NCBI GenBank assembly: GCA_041749075.1
Contig: JBGTBY010000017.1
Coordinates: forward strand, 44,213 to 108,212
Reading direction: 5' to 3'
Length of the DNA: 64,000 bases
DNA from: CAMTWZ01 sp041749075
GTDB taxonomy: Bacteria; Bacteroidota; Rhodothermia; Balneolales; HLUCCA01
Part shown: positions 42,883 through 52,414 of the stretch, in pieces
Numbering within the stretch: the stretch's first letter is position 1
How the letters are laid out: each line of letters starts with the position of its first letter
Program-made: the position numbers and the translations under genes
The notes under the pieces: model-generated
Told to the model about the DNA's origin: nothing
The model's input: the letters and a program-made list of their open reading frames with translations, nothing else
Databases searched by the model: none

Positions 42883-43200
42883 TCATCCCGAAGGTGAACC
42901 CTCCTGTCTAAATGACCTATTCAGGATGATCGTAATGACCTCAACTCGTTTTCCATTTATTCGATACAGAGCGGATATGTGCGGGTGCATCAATCCCTTC
43001 CGGATTGCTGGATTCGATGTTGACCGTGGAAATGCTCGCGGTGCGATCAATACTGTTTTTGCAAATCGAAAGAGGACTCGTTTGATCCAATCAACAGCAT
43101 GTTCCCCGTATCTGAATAACAACTCATCACGAATCGCAATCAGCTGGACCAACGATTCTTCGGACCAATGTATGCTGAGTTCAACTCTTCGGCGAGACAT
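42883..43200 (-). CDS. ParE/RelE-family toxin
   Basis: 105 residues. MSRRRVELSIHWSEESLVQL, then a helical hairpin and FAKTVLIAPRAFPRS. The C-terminal strands HPHISALYRINGKRVEVITI and ILNRSF match type II ParE/RelE toxins. The start overlaps the gene before it by 20 bases, the usual antitoxin-toxin arrangement. The mode of action (gyrase or ribosome) is not predictable here. Confidence 0.78.
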   Translation of the reverse strand: MSRRRVELSIHWSEESLVQLIAIRDELLFRYGEHAVDWIKRVLFRFAKTVLIAPRAFPRSTSNPAIRKGLMHPHISALYRINGKRVEVITIILNRSFRQEGSPSG

Positions 43201-43411
43201 TTCGAAGTTTGGATAGCAGCTGACTCGTGCTCACAATTCGACTGCAGTCCAAATCCGAAAGTCCTTTTTGCACAGACGCGATGTCTGTTTCGGTCAATGA
43301 TGTCCACCAATCCGACTCAGTTTCTGAGCGTCGTATGTCGTCCAATACCTCGAGCAACTCAGGGTTTTCCAGAGTGTCGATCCATGACTTCAATTGTTCT
43401 TGTGGTGACAT
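43181..43411 (-). CDS. Putative antitoxin of the ParE-like module
   Basis: 76 residues, mostly acidic and helical (MSPQEQLKSWIDTLENPELL, EVLDDIRRSETESDWWTSLT). No DNA-binding domain is obvious. The call rests on size, acidity and the 20-base overlap with the toxin gene. Similar short acidic partners are common in front of ParE genes in Bacteroidota. Confidence 0.65.
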   Translation of the reverse strand: MSPQEQLKSWIDTLENPELLEVLDDIRRSETESDWWTSLTETDIASVQKGLSDLDCSRIVSTSQLLSKLRNVSPKS

Positions 43412-43465
43412 GCTTCAATGTACTTCACGGGTGAGTGTATGGCAAGAAATTTCGTTCCGAAATCT

Positions 43466-43625
<160 letters not shown>

Positions 43626-43632
43626 GGGAATT

Positions 43633-44793
43633 ATGGATTTTAAAAACCACATTCTAGTCATTCTTGGACTAATCCTGTTCACGAATTGTAAGCCTGTTCG
43701 TGTGTTATACACAGATCGGTATGAAACATCTCACAAAATGGTATCTGTCTATTATGATCGAATGGGAGATATATACCCAGATGAAACTGTTCGAATCACA
43801 TCTTCAGACTTGAAAGACGGAGGTTACGCTATACGACAGGTTTTTGACAACCAGGTGAAATTGAATGGATGTGAATCAGTGTTTGAATCATGGACTGGAA
43901 GTGTCAATCGACCAGTTGAATGGCAAGAAAAATGGCTGCATGTTCAGGAACTGTTGATTCAGCGTTCTGTGGATGAGATTAACAAGCAATTGGATCAAGC
44001 CGGACCTGGCGCTCATTTGGTGATCCTGATTCATGGATTCAACTCAACCATGGAACAGAGTCGTACTTGGTACAGCATCGCACGAGACACAATCCGTAAT
44101 CGTTATGGTGATAAGCCGCATGTTTTTTTGAATCTGTATTGGGACGGTTGGAGAACAAGTGGACTTCCAAATAATTGGGCCAAAGCTCAGCATAATTTTC
44201 CAATCGTTGGTTTGGAGTTTCGAAGAATGCTGAATCGTCTAGATCCATCCATTCCAGTTCGTGTTCTAGCTCACAGTTCAGGAGCACCACTGTTTATGAA
44301 TACGCTCGGTAATGCGACTGAGCCATTTAAGAAGAGAATTGAATCAAGCAGTTTACAGTTTAAACGATATTATCTGATTCAGAACGATGAGACAACTTGG
44401 GTTGAAAAAGGGTATGGACGTTTGAGATTCGATGATTTTCGGATTGGTATGATCGTACCAGCAGCCTCAAACAGTACGTTCGAAAAATTCAAGGCACCAC
44501 ATGTACCTGATTTCGACCTTGTTGTTGGTGTCAACTATCGGGATTATGCAATCACCAAGCTTATTGTTCCCTGTAGATTCAGAGGTGCCACATGTCTCGG
44601 AAAATTATCTAGACATTGGAACCGACCCATTCGAACTCTTGAACAGGTAGAGGGTATTTCAATTCATGTCAAACGATTGGATTGGTCGAGAAATAACACA
44701 TCCATGGGTTTATTCTGGGATGATCATGGCATGGAAGCGTATTTGAAACGATCAAAAACCAAAGCTGTGCTTGATGCCTTGTTCGAAATGTAG
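43633..44793 (+). CDS. Lipoprotein with alpha/beta-hydrolase fold
   Basis: 386 residues. MDFKNHILVILGLILFTNC is a lipoprotein signal. The central part has LVILIHGFNSTMEQSRTWYS (oxyanion-hole strand HGF) and VRVLAHSSGAPLFMNTLG with the Ser of a GxSxG-type elbow (here AHSSG). A late DDHG could give the His. An esterase or lipase-like activity is plausible, substrate unknown. Composition is AT-richer than the genes to its left, suggesting it entered with the island to its right. The ATG comes directly after a tetranucleotide array that may be phase-variable. Confidence 0.7.
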   Translation: MDFKNHILVILGLILFTNCKPVRVLYTDRYETSHKMVSVYYDRMGDIYPDETVRITSSDLKDGGYAIRQVFDNQVKLNGCESVFESWTGSVNRPVEWQEKWLHVQELLIQRSVDEINKQLDQAGPGAHLVILIHGFNSTMEQSRTWYSIARDTIRNRYGDKPHVFLNLYWDGWRTSGLPNNWAKAQHNFPIVGLEFRRMLNRLDPSIPVRVLAHSSGAPLFMNTLGNATEPFKKRIESSSLQFKRYYLIQNDETTWVEKGYGRLRFDDFRIGMIVPAASNSTFEKFKAPHVPDFDLVVGVNYRDYAITKLIVPCRFRGATCLGKLSRHWNRPIRTLEQVEGISIHVKRLDWSRNNTSMGLFWDDHGMEAYLKRSKTKAVLDALFEM

Positions 44794-44920
44794 CTTATTC
44801 GATGTGAAGTGCGATCAGACTGAGATGTTCATGATTTGAGGCGGATTTAAAGTGGCGTTTTGCCTCACACCCCCTATATTCCTCTAGTCATGCATCTTTA
44901 GTCAGGTTCGAATCTATCCC

Positions 44921-46585
44921 ATGGACATCCAACGCGCCGCGCGCCCCGCTTCCGCGAAGAAATCAGCCTCCACCTCCGCCAATTCCGCCAATCTCGGGTT
45001 CGAGGCCACGCTTTGGCAAGCGGCCGACAAGCTCCGCAATAACATGGATGCGGCCGAATACAAGCATGTGGTGCTCGGACTGATTTTCCTCAAATACATT
45101 TCCGACAGCTTTGAGGAGCATCGCGTGAAACTGCTTTCCGGCGAAGGGGACTATGAAGGCGCCGACCCGGAAGACCGCAACGAATACCTGGCCGAAAATG
45201 TGTTCTGGGTGCCCAAAGAGGCGCGCTGGACTGAGCTCCTCGCCAATGCCAAGCAACCCACCATCGGCAAGTTCGTGGACGATGCCATGGTCGCCGTCGA
45301 ACGCGACAACCCGCGATTGAAGGGCGTGCTTCCGAAAGATTACGCGCGTCCTGGGTTGGACAAACATCGTCTTGGCGAACTCATCGACCTGATCGGAACC
45401 ATCGGCCTTGGCGATAAGGAAAACCGAGCCAAAGACATCCTCGGCCGGGTGTATGAGTACTTCCTCACGCAGTTTGCCAGCGCCGAAGGCAAGAACGGCG
45501 GACAATTCTATACGCCATCGTGCATCGTCCGGCTTCTGGTTGAAATGCTCGCGCCGGACAAAGGCCGCATCTACGATCCGTGTTGCGGATCGGGCGGGAT
45601 GTTTGTGCAATCTGAAAAATTCGTATTGGCGCATGGCGGACGCATCGGCGACATCAGCATTTACGGACAGGAAAGCAACGCCACCACCCGTCGCTTGGCG
45701 GTTATGAACTTGGCGTTGCGGGGCATCGAGGCCGATTTCGGTCCGGAGCATGCCGACACCTTCCGGCGGGATGTGCATCCCGATCTGCGGGCTGATTTCG
45801 TGATCGCCAACCCGCCGTTCAACGATTCGGATTGGTTCCGCAAAGACGACGATGTGCGTTGGCAGTATGGCATTCCGCCCAAAGGGAACGCCAACTTCGC
45901 TTGGGTGCAGCATTTCATCCACCATTTGGCGCCGAACGGCACGGCCGGCTTCGTGTTGGCCAACGGAAGCATGAGTTCGAACCAAAGCGGGGAGGGTGAC
46001 ATCCGCCGGGCGTTCGTCGATGCGGATCTCGTTGATTGCATGGTCGCCCTGCCCGGACAGTTGTTCTACAGCACGCAGATTCCGGTGTGTTTGTGGTTTT
46101 TGAGCAAAGACAAGAAGAAGCGGAAGGTGATGGTCCCCGGACAGGAATACCCGGACTGTTTGCGCGATCGGCGGGGTGAGACCTTGTTCATCGATGCGCG
46201 GAAGATGGGAAGCATGGTGAGCCGCGTGAACCGCGAACTGACCGAAGGCGACATCCGGAAAATCGCCGATACCTACGCGATCTGGAAATCCGATTGGATG
46301 CAGAATTCAATTGAAGCCGGAAAACACGGCATCCTGATGGATCCTGTCATTTACTCGGATGTCGCCGGATTCTGCAAGTCCGCCACCATCGAAGAAATCG
46401 CTTCGCACGGATATGTGCTCACCCCAGGTCGCTATGTCGGCGCGGAAGATGTCGAGGACGATGGCGAGCCGTTTGAGGTGAAGATGCCCAAACTTGTCGC
46501 CGAATTGGAATCGATGTTCGCGGAATCGGCCAAGCTCGAAGCGAAGATTCGTGAGAATATGAAGGGATTGGGATATGGGGGCTAA
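44921..46585 (+). CDS. hsdM: Type I restriction-modification methyltransferase subunit
   Basis: 554 residues. The N-terminal HsdM helical domain (LWQAADKLRNNMDAAEYKHV, LIFLKYISDSFEEHR) precedes the N6-adenine methylase core: GQFYTPSCIVRLLVEML, YDPCCGSGGMFVQS (SAM motif), and IANPPFNDSDWF (catalytic NPPF). It forms the M2S methylase and, with HsdR, the restriction complex. It overlaps hsdS by eleven bases. GC-rich and codon-similar to hsdR, unlike the three genes that follow hsdS. Confidence 0.97.
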   Translation: MDIQRAARPASAKKSASTSANSANLGFEATLWQAADKLRNNMDAAEYKHVVLGLIFLKYISDSFEEHRVKLLSGEGDYEGADPEDRNEYLAENVFWVPKEARWTELLANAKQPTIGKFVDDAMVAVERDNPRLKGVLPKDYARPGLDKHRLGELIDLIGTIGLGDKENRAKDILGRVYEYFLTQFASAEGKNGGQFYTPSCIVRLLVEMLAPDKGRIYDPCCGSGGMFVQSEKFVLAHGGRIGDISIYGQESNATTRRLAVMNLALRGIEADFGPEHADTFRRDVHPDLRADFVIANPPFNDSDWFRKDDDVRWQYGIPPKGNANFAWVQHFIHHLAPNGTAGFVLANGSMSSNQSGEGDIRRAFVDADLVDCMVALPGQLFYSTQIPVCLWFLSKDKKKRKVMVPGQEYPDCLRDRRGETLFIDARKMGSMVSRVNRELTEGDIRKIADTYAIWKSDWMQNSIEAGKHGILMDPVIYSDVAGFCKSATIEEIASHGYVLTPGRYVGAEDVEDDGEPFEVKMPKLVAELESMFAESAKLEAKIRENMKGLGYGG

Positions 46586-47732
46586 TACCTTTGTAGAGGT
46601 TTTGCTAGGTGATATCGCTGATTTCCGCAACGGAAAAGCTATTTCGACAGATAAATACACCCCCAATGGTAAGCATCCCGTTTTTGGATCAAATGGTCAA
46701 ATTGCATATTCAAATGAGGTTTTGTATGCCTTTTCCGTAATCGTTATTGGACGGGTCGGTGCTTACTGCGGCAGTGTTCACTACGTTCCAAATGCGTCAT
46801 GGGTAACTGATAATGCAATCGTTGCATTGCCCAAAGACAGTAGTGATGTCCGGTACCTGTTCTATCTTCTCGGTTCACTCGAACTTCAGCGAACGGCTAT
46901 TGGTAGTGCTCAACCGTTGATGACTCAAGGTGGACTAAAGGTTATAAGGACGAGAATCCCGCCCCTCCCCACCCAACGCCGCATCGCCGACATCCTCGGC
47001 ACCTTAGATGACAAGATCGAGCTCAATCGCCGCATGAACGCCACATTGGAAGACATGGCCAGAACCTTGTTTAAGAGTTGGTTCGTGGATTTCGATCCGG
47101 TGAGGGCGAAAATGGAGGGTCGGCGGCCGGAAGGGATGGATGCGGAGACAGCAGTTTTGTTTCCATATTCCTTTAATGAGTCCGAACTCGGCCCGATACC
47201 GCATGGATGGCATCCGGCTCGCCTCGATGAAATTGCAAATATTGCCAGCGGGAAACGTCCTGAGGGGCGAAGTGATGTGAAGTCTCTTGAATTCGACATC
47301 CCAATCTATGGCGGCGGCGGGCGAATGGGCTATGTAAAATCAGCGTATTACGAGAAACCGATACTTATTACAGGGCGGGTCGGAACTTTAGGTTTAATCT
47401 TTCGGACATCGGAACCTTCCTGGCCGTCCGACAACACGCTTGTTATCGAACCTAAGACCGGATTTTTTGACTTCACTTATTTCGTGTTGAAGGGATTCGA
47501 CCTTCTCACACTAAACCGTGGATTGACTCAGCCTTTATTGACACAGACAGACCTCAAACGGCAAGTGTTAGTTCTACCAAATAATGAAATAGTTGAGGCC
47601 TTTGAACGTATTTCGACGCCGATATTTCGGCAGATAGTTTGCAACGAACGTGAATCCCGCACCCTTTCCACGCTCCGCGATACCTTGTTGCCGAAGTTGA
47701 TGGGGGGTGAAATTATTTTTTCAGAATCATGA
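46575..47732 (+). CDS. hsdS: Type I restriction-modification specificity subunit
   Basis: 385 residues with two target-recognition domains in tandem. TRD1 starts VLLGDIADFRNGKAISTDKY and ends with TRIPPLPTQRRIADILGTLD. A conserved helical spacer follows (DKIELNRRMNATLEDMARTL, FKSWFVDFDPVRAKMEGR). TRD2 (HPARLDEIANIASGKRPEGR) is closed by the C-terminal helix TLRDTLLPKLMGGE. It defines a bipartite DNA target that cannot be read from sequence. The stop overlaps the next gene start by four bases. Confidence 0.95.
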   Translation: MGANTFVEVLLGDIADFRNGKAISTDKYTPNGKHPVFGSNGQIAYSNEVLYAFSVIVIGRVGAYCGSVHYVPNASWVTDNAIVALPKDSSDVRYLFYLLGSLELQRTAIGSAQPLMTQGGLKVIRTRIPPLPTQRRIADILGTLDDKIELNRRMNATLEDMARTLFKSWFVDFDPVRAKMEGRRPEGMDAETAVLFPYSFNESELGPIPHGWHPARLDEIANIASGKRPEGRSDVKSLEFDIPIYGGGGRMGYVKSAYYEKPILITGRVGTLGLIFRTSEPSWPSDNTLVIEPKTGFFDFTYFVLKGFDLLTLNRGLTQPLLTQTDLKRQVLVLPNNEIVEAFERISTPIFRQIVCNERESRTLSTLRDTLLPKLMGGEIIFSES

Positions 47733-48802
47733 ATACGATACCCCTCCAGAGCGCACCCACTCCAAATTCGTTGCCGTCTGCAGATATCATTGCCGCCGGT
47801 CTTCCGGTCGCGCCAATTGATCGCCTGCGAATCATGAGTCCTGGCGCATGGACGGACTTCATTCTTGAATGGGCAGATTCTCTAAGAACGAAGTACGAAC
47901 TCGTGGAAAGATGTGACGGAGCGGGTGACAAGGGACGTGACGTAATTGCTTTTCAAAAATCTGCTGTGACTGACCCTTGGGATAACTATCAATGCAAATA
48001 TTACGACCACCAGTTGGCACCAGGTGATATATGGTTGGAGCTTGGGAAGCTCATTCATTACACCCACTCTGGTGCGTTTACAGTTCCTCGCCACTATTAC
48101 TTTGTCGCTCCCCAGGGGGCGGGACCAAAGCTCTCGTCTTTGCTTCGTTCCCCAAAAAAACTACGTGAGGGGCTACTGGAGAACTGGGAGTCGAAGTGTC
48201 AAGGTGGGATTACTTCAATAACAGAAATTCCTCTCGACGCCCCGCTGAAGGCTTACATAGACGCGTTCGACTTCTCTATTTTTAGTGCCCCGTCACCTCT
48301 CACAATCATTGAAGAGCACAGCCTGACACGCCACTACGCGGCCCGATTCGGGGGTGGGTTGCCAGCCCGCCCGCCTGCGCCAACTCCACCGCCCACCATT
48401 GCCGCGAGCGAGGCCAACTACATTCGTGCCTTATTGGATGCCTATGAGGACCGATTGCGGACTATCCTCCAATCTCCGGACGATATATCGGACACGGCGC
48501 TTCAGCATCATTTCAAACGTGCGCGACTTGAATTTTTCAGTGCGGAGGCGTTGAAGGGATTCTCCCGAGACACTGTTCCCCTTGGTACGTTCGACGCGCT
48601 CCTCGACGAGGTTTTCAACGGCGTAGCAGACGTCTTACAAGCTTCACATCCGGATGCGTATGAACGCGTACTCGCAACGGTGGGACATGCGAAAACTCTT
48701 CCTCTGTCATCCAGTCCTCTCTTTGCACGAATATCTTCACCCGATAAGGGCGGGATGTGCCATCAGTTGGCGAACGATAAACTCCTCAATTGGAAAGCAT
48801 GA
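47729..48802 (+). CDS. ABC-3C-type effector with N-terminal Mrr-like nuclease domain
   Basis: 357 residues. The N-terminal ~150 have a restriction-endonuclease-like core: RIMSPGAWTDFILEWADSL (Glu on the first helix), CDGAGDKGRDVIAF (Asp), and WDNYQCKYYDHQL (QxK). This is the Mrr-like E/D/QxK layout that cuts DNA. After a Pro-rich linker, the C-terminal ~150 (YIRALLDAYEDRLRTILQSP, QHHFKRARLEFFSAEALKGF) fit the C-terminal domain shared by effectors of ABC-three-component conflict systems. It overlaps hsdS and the next gene by four bases each, so it is translated with the restriction system. The family call is from recognition, without a profile search. Confidence 0.78.
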   Translation: MNTIPLQSAPTPNSLPSADIIAAGLPVAPIDRLRIMSPGAWTDFILEWADSLRTKYELVERCDGAGDKGRDVIAFQKSAVTDPWDNYQCKYYDHQLAPGDIWLELGKLIHYTHSGAFTVPRHYYFVAPQGAGPKLSSLLRSPKKLREGLLENWESKCQGGITSITEIPLDAPLKAYIDAFDFSIFSAPSPLTIIEEHSLTRHYAARFGGGLPARPPAPTPPPTIAASEANYIRALLDAYEDRLRTILQSPDDISDTALQHHFKRARLEFFSAEALKGFSRDTVPLGTFDALLDEVFNGVADVLQASHPDAYERVLATVGHAKTLPLSSSPLFARISSPDKGGMCHQLANDKLLNWKA

Positions 48803-49284
48803 AAACACGGGCACTTTTCAATGGACCAGTCGAAATCGGCATGCGAGCGGCAATGGTATTGGCGAATGCATTTCCCGACCGACTTGACCTCAATCGGTTA
48901 GTAATTCTCGACTACATAGTGGTCCATTCTGGGGACATTCCGGATGGCCCGCCGAGTCTCCACCCCCCGATGCCACTCCGTGCTGGTGAGGTTTCGGTTC
49001 GTAGAGGATTGCTGGAAAACGGCCTTCATTTGCTGGCGATGAAGGGGCTTGTTGCCCGACACCTCGACGAGTCAGGAATCTCATATTCTGCCCAGTCAGA
49101 AATCACGGCATTCTTGGACGCGCTTTCTTCAGGTTATGCGAACGCTGTGCGAGACCGCGCGGAGTGGGCAGTACAAAGGTTGAATAGGCTCTCCGATAGT
49201 CAGGTTCGGGAGCTATTCGAAGAATCGATCGGCCGATGGAGAACTCAATTTGTCGTCGAAGAGGAACAGGAGGATGCAATATGA
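48799..49284 (+). CDS. ABC-3C middle component
   Basis: 161 residues from the ATG at 48799 that overlaps the preceding stop. The text NRLVILDYIVVHSGDIPDGP, PSLHPPMPLRAGEVSVRRGL and LHLLAMKGLVARHLDESGIS is of the winged-helix-like middle-component type found between effector and ATPase in ABC-3C systems. It probably links the nuclease to the ATPase or recognises the trigger. The ATPase start overlaps its stop. Confidence 0.78.
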   Translation: MKTRALFNGPVEIGMRAAMVLANAFPDRLDLNRLVILDYIVVHSGDIPDGPPSLHPPMPLRAGEVSVRRGLLENGLHLLAMKGLVARHLDESGISYSAQSEITAFLDALSSGYANAVRDRAEWAVQRLNRLSDSQVRELFEESIGRWRTQFVVEEEQEDAI

Positions 49285-51131
49285 ATGAAAATCTAGGCTT
49301 CTTCATTGAATCGTTGACCATAAAAGGGCCAGATAAATCCGACGCACAACTCAAATTTGTGGATGGGCTTAATGTGGTGTCAGGGGCCTCAGACACCGGA
49401 AAGTCGTATGCCCTGAGTTGCATCGATTTTGGGTTCGGAGCGAGCAGCGCGCCCATCCCGATTCCTGAGGCCGACGGCTACGATGCCGTTGTTTTTTCGG
49501 TAATTTCACGCAGTACAAAGGAGCGTTTTGTTTTTGAACGTGGTTTAGCTGGTGGAGATGTGAAGTTTACCAAGTTTGACGCACACGGCGCCCTCCTTGT
49601 GGAGACTCTAGTTAGCGCAAGACACAGTCCGACAGACCGAAATACCCTTTCCGGGATCTTGCTAGAGCTGTCTGGACTTTACGGAAAACAAGTACGTAAG
49701 AATAAACAGGGATCGCGCAGAACGCTTAGTTTCCGTGATGTTGCCTTCCTTTCAGTCGTCGACGAAGAGCGAATCATCGCCCGCCACCCGCCTCACCTGT
49801 CAGGAAGTCCAGTGGAGAAGACCTCAGAAGGTGAAGCCTTTCGATTGCTGGTCACTGGAAATGATAGCGGGGTGGTTCATTCAGTTGTTCCGAGTAAGCA
49901 AGCAGCGGGTGCGGAAGCAAAACTGGAGCTCCTCGGGAGTATGATTACTGAAGCTGAAGCACGGTTTTCGGCAATTGGCGTGAGTATAGATAGTGTCGAC
50001 GCTGAACTTGCCGCAATTGAATCCGCGAAGTCCGCCGCTATCGCAGAATATGAACACACCCGTCTCGAAGTCGCTTCACTGGAGGTGAGCCTCGCCGAGC
50101 ATGCCCAAGCCATGCGGCAGGCGCGGGCGCGACAACTAGTCGTAAACGGATTAACCAAACGATTCACCCTCCTTGACGAGCAATATCAGGCAGACATGGC
50201 GCGGCTACATGCGATTGAGGAGTCCGGCAAGTTACTTATGGCCCTTCCATCTAAGGAATGTCCAGTCTGTGGAGCAGATCCTGACAATCACAGTCCATCG
50301 GAACAGTTTCGGCCCGATGTGGTAGAGGAAAGCGCGCGAGCAGAGTCGTTAAAGATTGGCCTATTGCGCCAAGATCTGCGTAAGGTATTGGAAGAACTAG
50401 AGACTGAGAACTTAGAGCTCGAGATTAGTGCAGAGCATGCAAGAAAAGAGTTGGAAAGGATTCAAACAACGATTGGTGGTGAGCTTATGCCTCGAGTTAA
50501 GGAATCCGCAGCGATTCTTCAGTTACAAGACTCTCGACGCGACTTGCTGATCAAAGCAAAGAGCATTCTTGACCAATTAGACCAACTTCGGATTCGCGAA
50601 TTAGAATTGGAGGAAGCCACAGCCGCACCAACTCCGACTTCACTGGTAATTGCAACTAGTGCGTCTACCGGCGAAATGGAAGCATTTGCGGAGGCAGTCC
50701 AAGAACTCTTGGAGGCATGGGAGTATCCGGGCGTTGGTAGGGTGGTCTTCTCAGAAGATGACCAAGACCTAGTCATCTCTGGCCAACAACGAATCAGCCA
50801 TGGAAAAGGCGTGCGAGCACTCACATGTTCAGCTTTCATGATTGGATTGCTCAGGCACTGTCGATCGAAAAATCTTCCTCACCCATCAGTGGTTTTGCTA
50901 GATTCTCCACTAGTTGCTTACAGGGAACCAGACAATGGTGCTGAAGGCACCGAGGATCAACAACTTAGAATGGCAGGTGTGAAAGAAGCGTTCTACACTT
51001 CTTTAGCGGTTGGTGATTCAAGAGGCCAGATAGTTATTTTTGAGAACGAGGATCCTCCTGAACATTTGTCTTCTTTGATCAATCATATACATTTTAGCAA
51101 AAGTGAATCTGGGCGTTATGGGCTTTTTTGA
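49281..51131 (+). CDS. ABC-3C SMC/Rad50-like ATPase with Cys hook (DUF3732-like)
   Basis: 616 residues. Walker A VVSGASDTGKSYALSCIDFG, then two coiled-coil stretches flanking a Rad50-type metal hook KECPVCGADPDNHS near residue 330. The C-terminal lobe has VVLLDSPLVAYREPD (Walker B) and a final sensor strand QIVIFENEDPPEHL. As in Rad50/SMC proteins it should dimerise on DNA and use ATP to control the effector. Composition becomes AT-richer toward the 3' end. It starts at 49281, overlapping the middle component; the earlier ATG at 49236 lies inside that gene. Confidence 0.88.
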   Translation: MNENLGFFIESLTIKGPDKSDAQLKFVDGLNVVSGASDTGKSYALSCIDFGFGASSAPIPIPEADGYDAVVFSVISRSTKERFVFERGLAGGDVKFTKFDAHGALLVETLVSARHSPTDRNTLSGILLELSGLYGKQVRKNKQGSRRTLSFRDVAFLSVVDEERIIARHPPHLSGSPVEKTSEGEAFRLLVTGNDSGVVHSVVPSKQAAGAEAKLELLGSMITEAEARFSAIGVSIDSVDAELAAIESAKSAAIAEYEHTRLEVASLEVSLAEHAQAMRQARARQLVVNGLTKRFTLLDEQYQADMARLHAIEESGKLLMALPSKECPVCGADPDNHSPSEQFRPDVVEESARAESLKIGLLRQDLRKVLEELETENLELEISAEHARKELERIQTTIGGELMPRVKESAAILQLQDSRRDLLIKAKSILDQLDQLRIRELELEEATAAPTPTSLVIATSASTGEMEAFAEAVQELLEAWEYPGVGRVVFSEDDQDLVISGQQRISHGKGVRALTCSAFMIGLLRHCRSKNLPHPSVVLLDSPLVAYREPDNGAEGTEDQQLRMAGVKEAFYTSLAVGDSRGQIVIFENEDPPEHLSSLINHIHFSKSESGRYGLF

Positions 51132-51208
51132 TGGTATGAAAATGATAAGCATATGATTGTAATGTGTTTAAATATGATGTTTCGTTATGGAAAATACATT
51201 CACACAAA

Positions 51209-51637
51209 ATGTTTATAAGAATTGCCAGCTTTTCTGAAGCAAAAAAAATTGTAAGTGACGGCGAATTTCCTATGTCATTTGAGGAATTTGATCCATACCG
51301 AGCCGGATCAGTAATTTTTTTACTTGAAATTGACAACTTGCTAGAGTTGTCAATTTCATATGTTGAAGCGATTGCTGAATCTCACAATTTGGAAAAAGGA
51401 GAAAGGTTGCTTCTGATAAAGATTACTAATCTGGATGTAAACTCAATTGAGATTGATAAGTCGCAGATTGGATGGGCTGAGTCGCGAGCCTATAAAAAGT
51501 CTATCGCAATTTTCAATGCCGCGGTAGTAGGCTATTGTGTCGAGTTGATCGGAATTAGTGGAAATAGAAAACAGACAAAATTGGATTTTCTAGACGCTGA
51601 AATAGGGCTAGTAGAGTATTTGGCTCAGTATCAGTAA
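51209..51637 (+). CDS. Hypothetical protein of the restriction island
   Basis: 142 residues from the ATG at 51209 (an in-frame ATG at 51164 is less likely). Begins MFIRIASFSEAKKIVSDGEF, then FDPYRAGSVIFLLEIDNLLE, and GLVEYLAQYQ at the end. No family recognised, no signal peptide or membrane helix. Strongly AT-rich compared with hsdM and hsdR, and 77 bases after the ATPase gene, so probably a separate acquisition. An immunity or accessory defence role is only a guess from position. Confidence 0.6.
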   Translation: MFIRIASFSEAKKIVSDGEFPMSFEEFDPYRAGSVIFLLEIDNLLELSISYVEAIAESHNLEKGERLLLIKITNLDVNSIEIDKSQIGWAESRAYKKSIAIFNAAVVGYCVELIGISGNRKQTKLDFLDAEIGLVEYLAQYQ

Positions 51638-51709
51638 AATTTAACAATGTTTGTACTCCATGTGTATGCAAGCTCATTGCACGGTGGCTGCTTGTTGTAT
51701 TTGAGTTGA

Positions 51710-51968
51710 CGAGGTGACCGCCGGTTTGAGTTTTTTGCAAAACTCCAGGTGCGCGGACAGAAAATCGTCGTCGCAGTGGGCTATCCGATTCAATGGCAGT
51801 CGAATGAGGCTCAAAATAGTGCGTGGATCAGCATCACGGTCGAGGGGCTGAATCCTTCCGATTAAAAATGACTGGCTACGACAGCATGCCATACTTGCCA
51901 AGCGCACGGTTGTGTTATTCAATGCGTTTGACCCTTATATCCGGTCGCTGGAGGGGAGGCGAATTTGA
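51710..51968 (+). pseudogene. Unidentified gene remnant with frameshift
   Basis: One frame reads RRFEFFAKLQVRGQKIVVAV, then GYPIQWQSNEAQNSAWISIT and VEGLNPSD before a stop at 51863. A second frame across the same point continues KNDWLRQHAILAKRTVVLFN, AFDPYIRSLEGRRI, stop at 51968. The pieces read like consecutive parts of one protein joined by a frameshift near 51860. No start codon with a good context is visible, so only a 3' fragment remains. Family unknown. Confidence 0.45.
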
Positions 51969-52053
51969 AATCTAGCTCCCCGAATTTGAACAACACATAT
52001 AAAAATGAGGGGTCCGAGAATCCCGGAACCCTTATTCCGACCGGGCTAACCCC

Positions 52054-52149
52054 TGTCCAAGAAATGAGATAAAATTGACCACCCCGGCTACCTTTCGGAG
52101 AGCTCCATGAGCTCTTGTCACCAGGGTGGGACCTTTTACTTACCTGTCA
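52054..52149. mobile_element. Possible insertion-sequence scar
   Basis: A short unit whose two ends are roughly inverted: aaattgaccaccccgg on the left against aaaaggtcccaccctgg read backward from the right. tgtcc and tgaca lie at the outer tips. It resembles the joined ends of an IS21-like element with the inside lost. The rest of the gap 51969-52294 holds no gene. Confidence 0.3.
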
Positions 52150-52294
52150 AATATAGTTGGCGATCAGCAAAGTATCAATCTGCACTTCGAATAGTGCGGA
52201 TGCGGGTGATTGAATCTATATTCCGTGTAAGCTCAATAAAAAGTCATTTGTTGTCTTTTGGTTGCACGATTTCTATAACATTTTTCTAATCACC

Positions 52295-52380
52295 GCCTAT
52301 TTACCTCCTATTTACTTTCTATTCACCTCCTATTATTCCCTGATTAACAGCTGATTAACCGCTGATTAACCGCTGATTCT
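52295..52380. repeat. Tandem 10-11-base repeats upstream of hsdR
   Basis: Two adjacent arrays: imperfect cctatttac/tctattcac units, then gctgattaacc-type units repeated about four times. The array ends about 35 bases before the hsdR ATG and may set spacing or expression of hsdR. Confidence 0.8.
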
Positions 52381-52414
52381 TGACCATGACGAAGTTTATG
52401 ACAGTTTACTCGAT

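Noticed and set aside
44963..45985. 340-codon leftward open frame
   Set aside because: Antisense shadow of hsdM; the opposite frame has all HsdM motifs.
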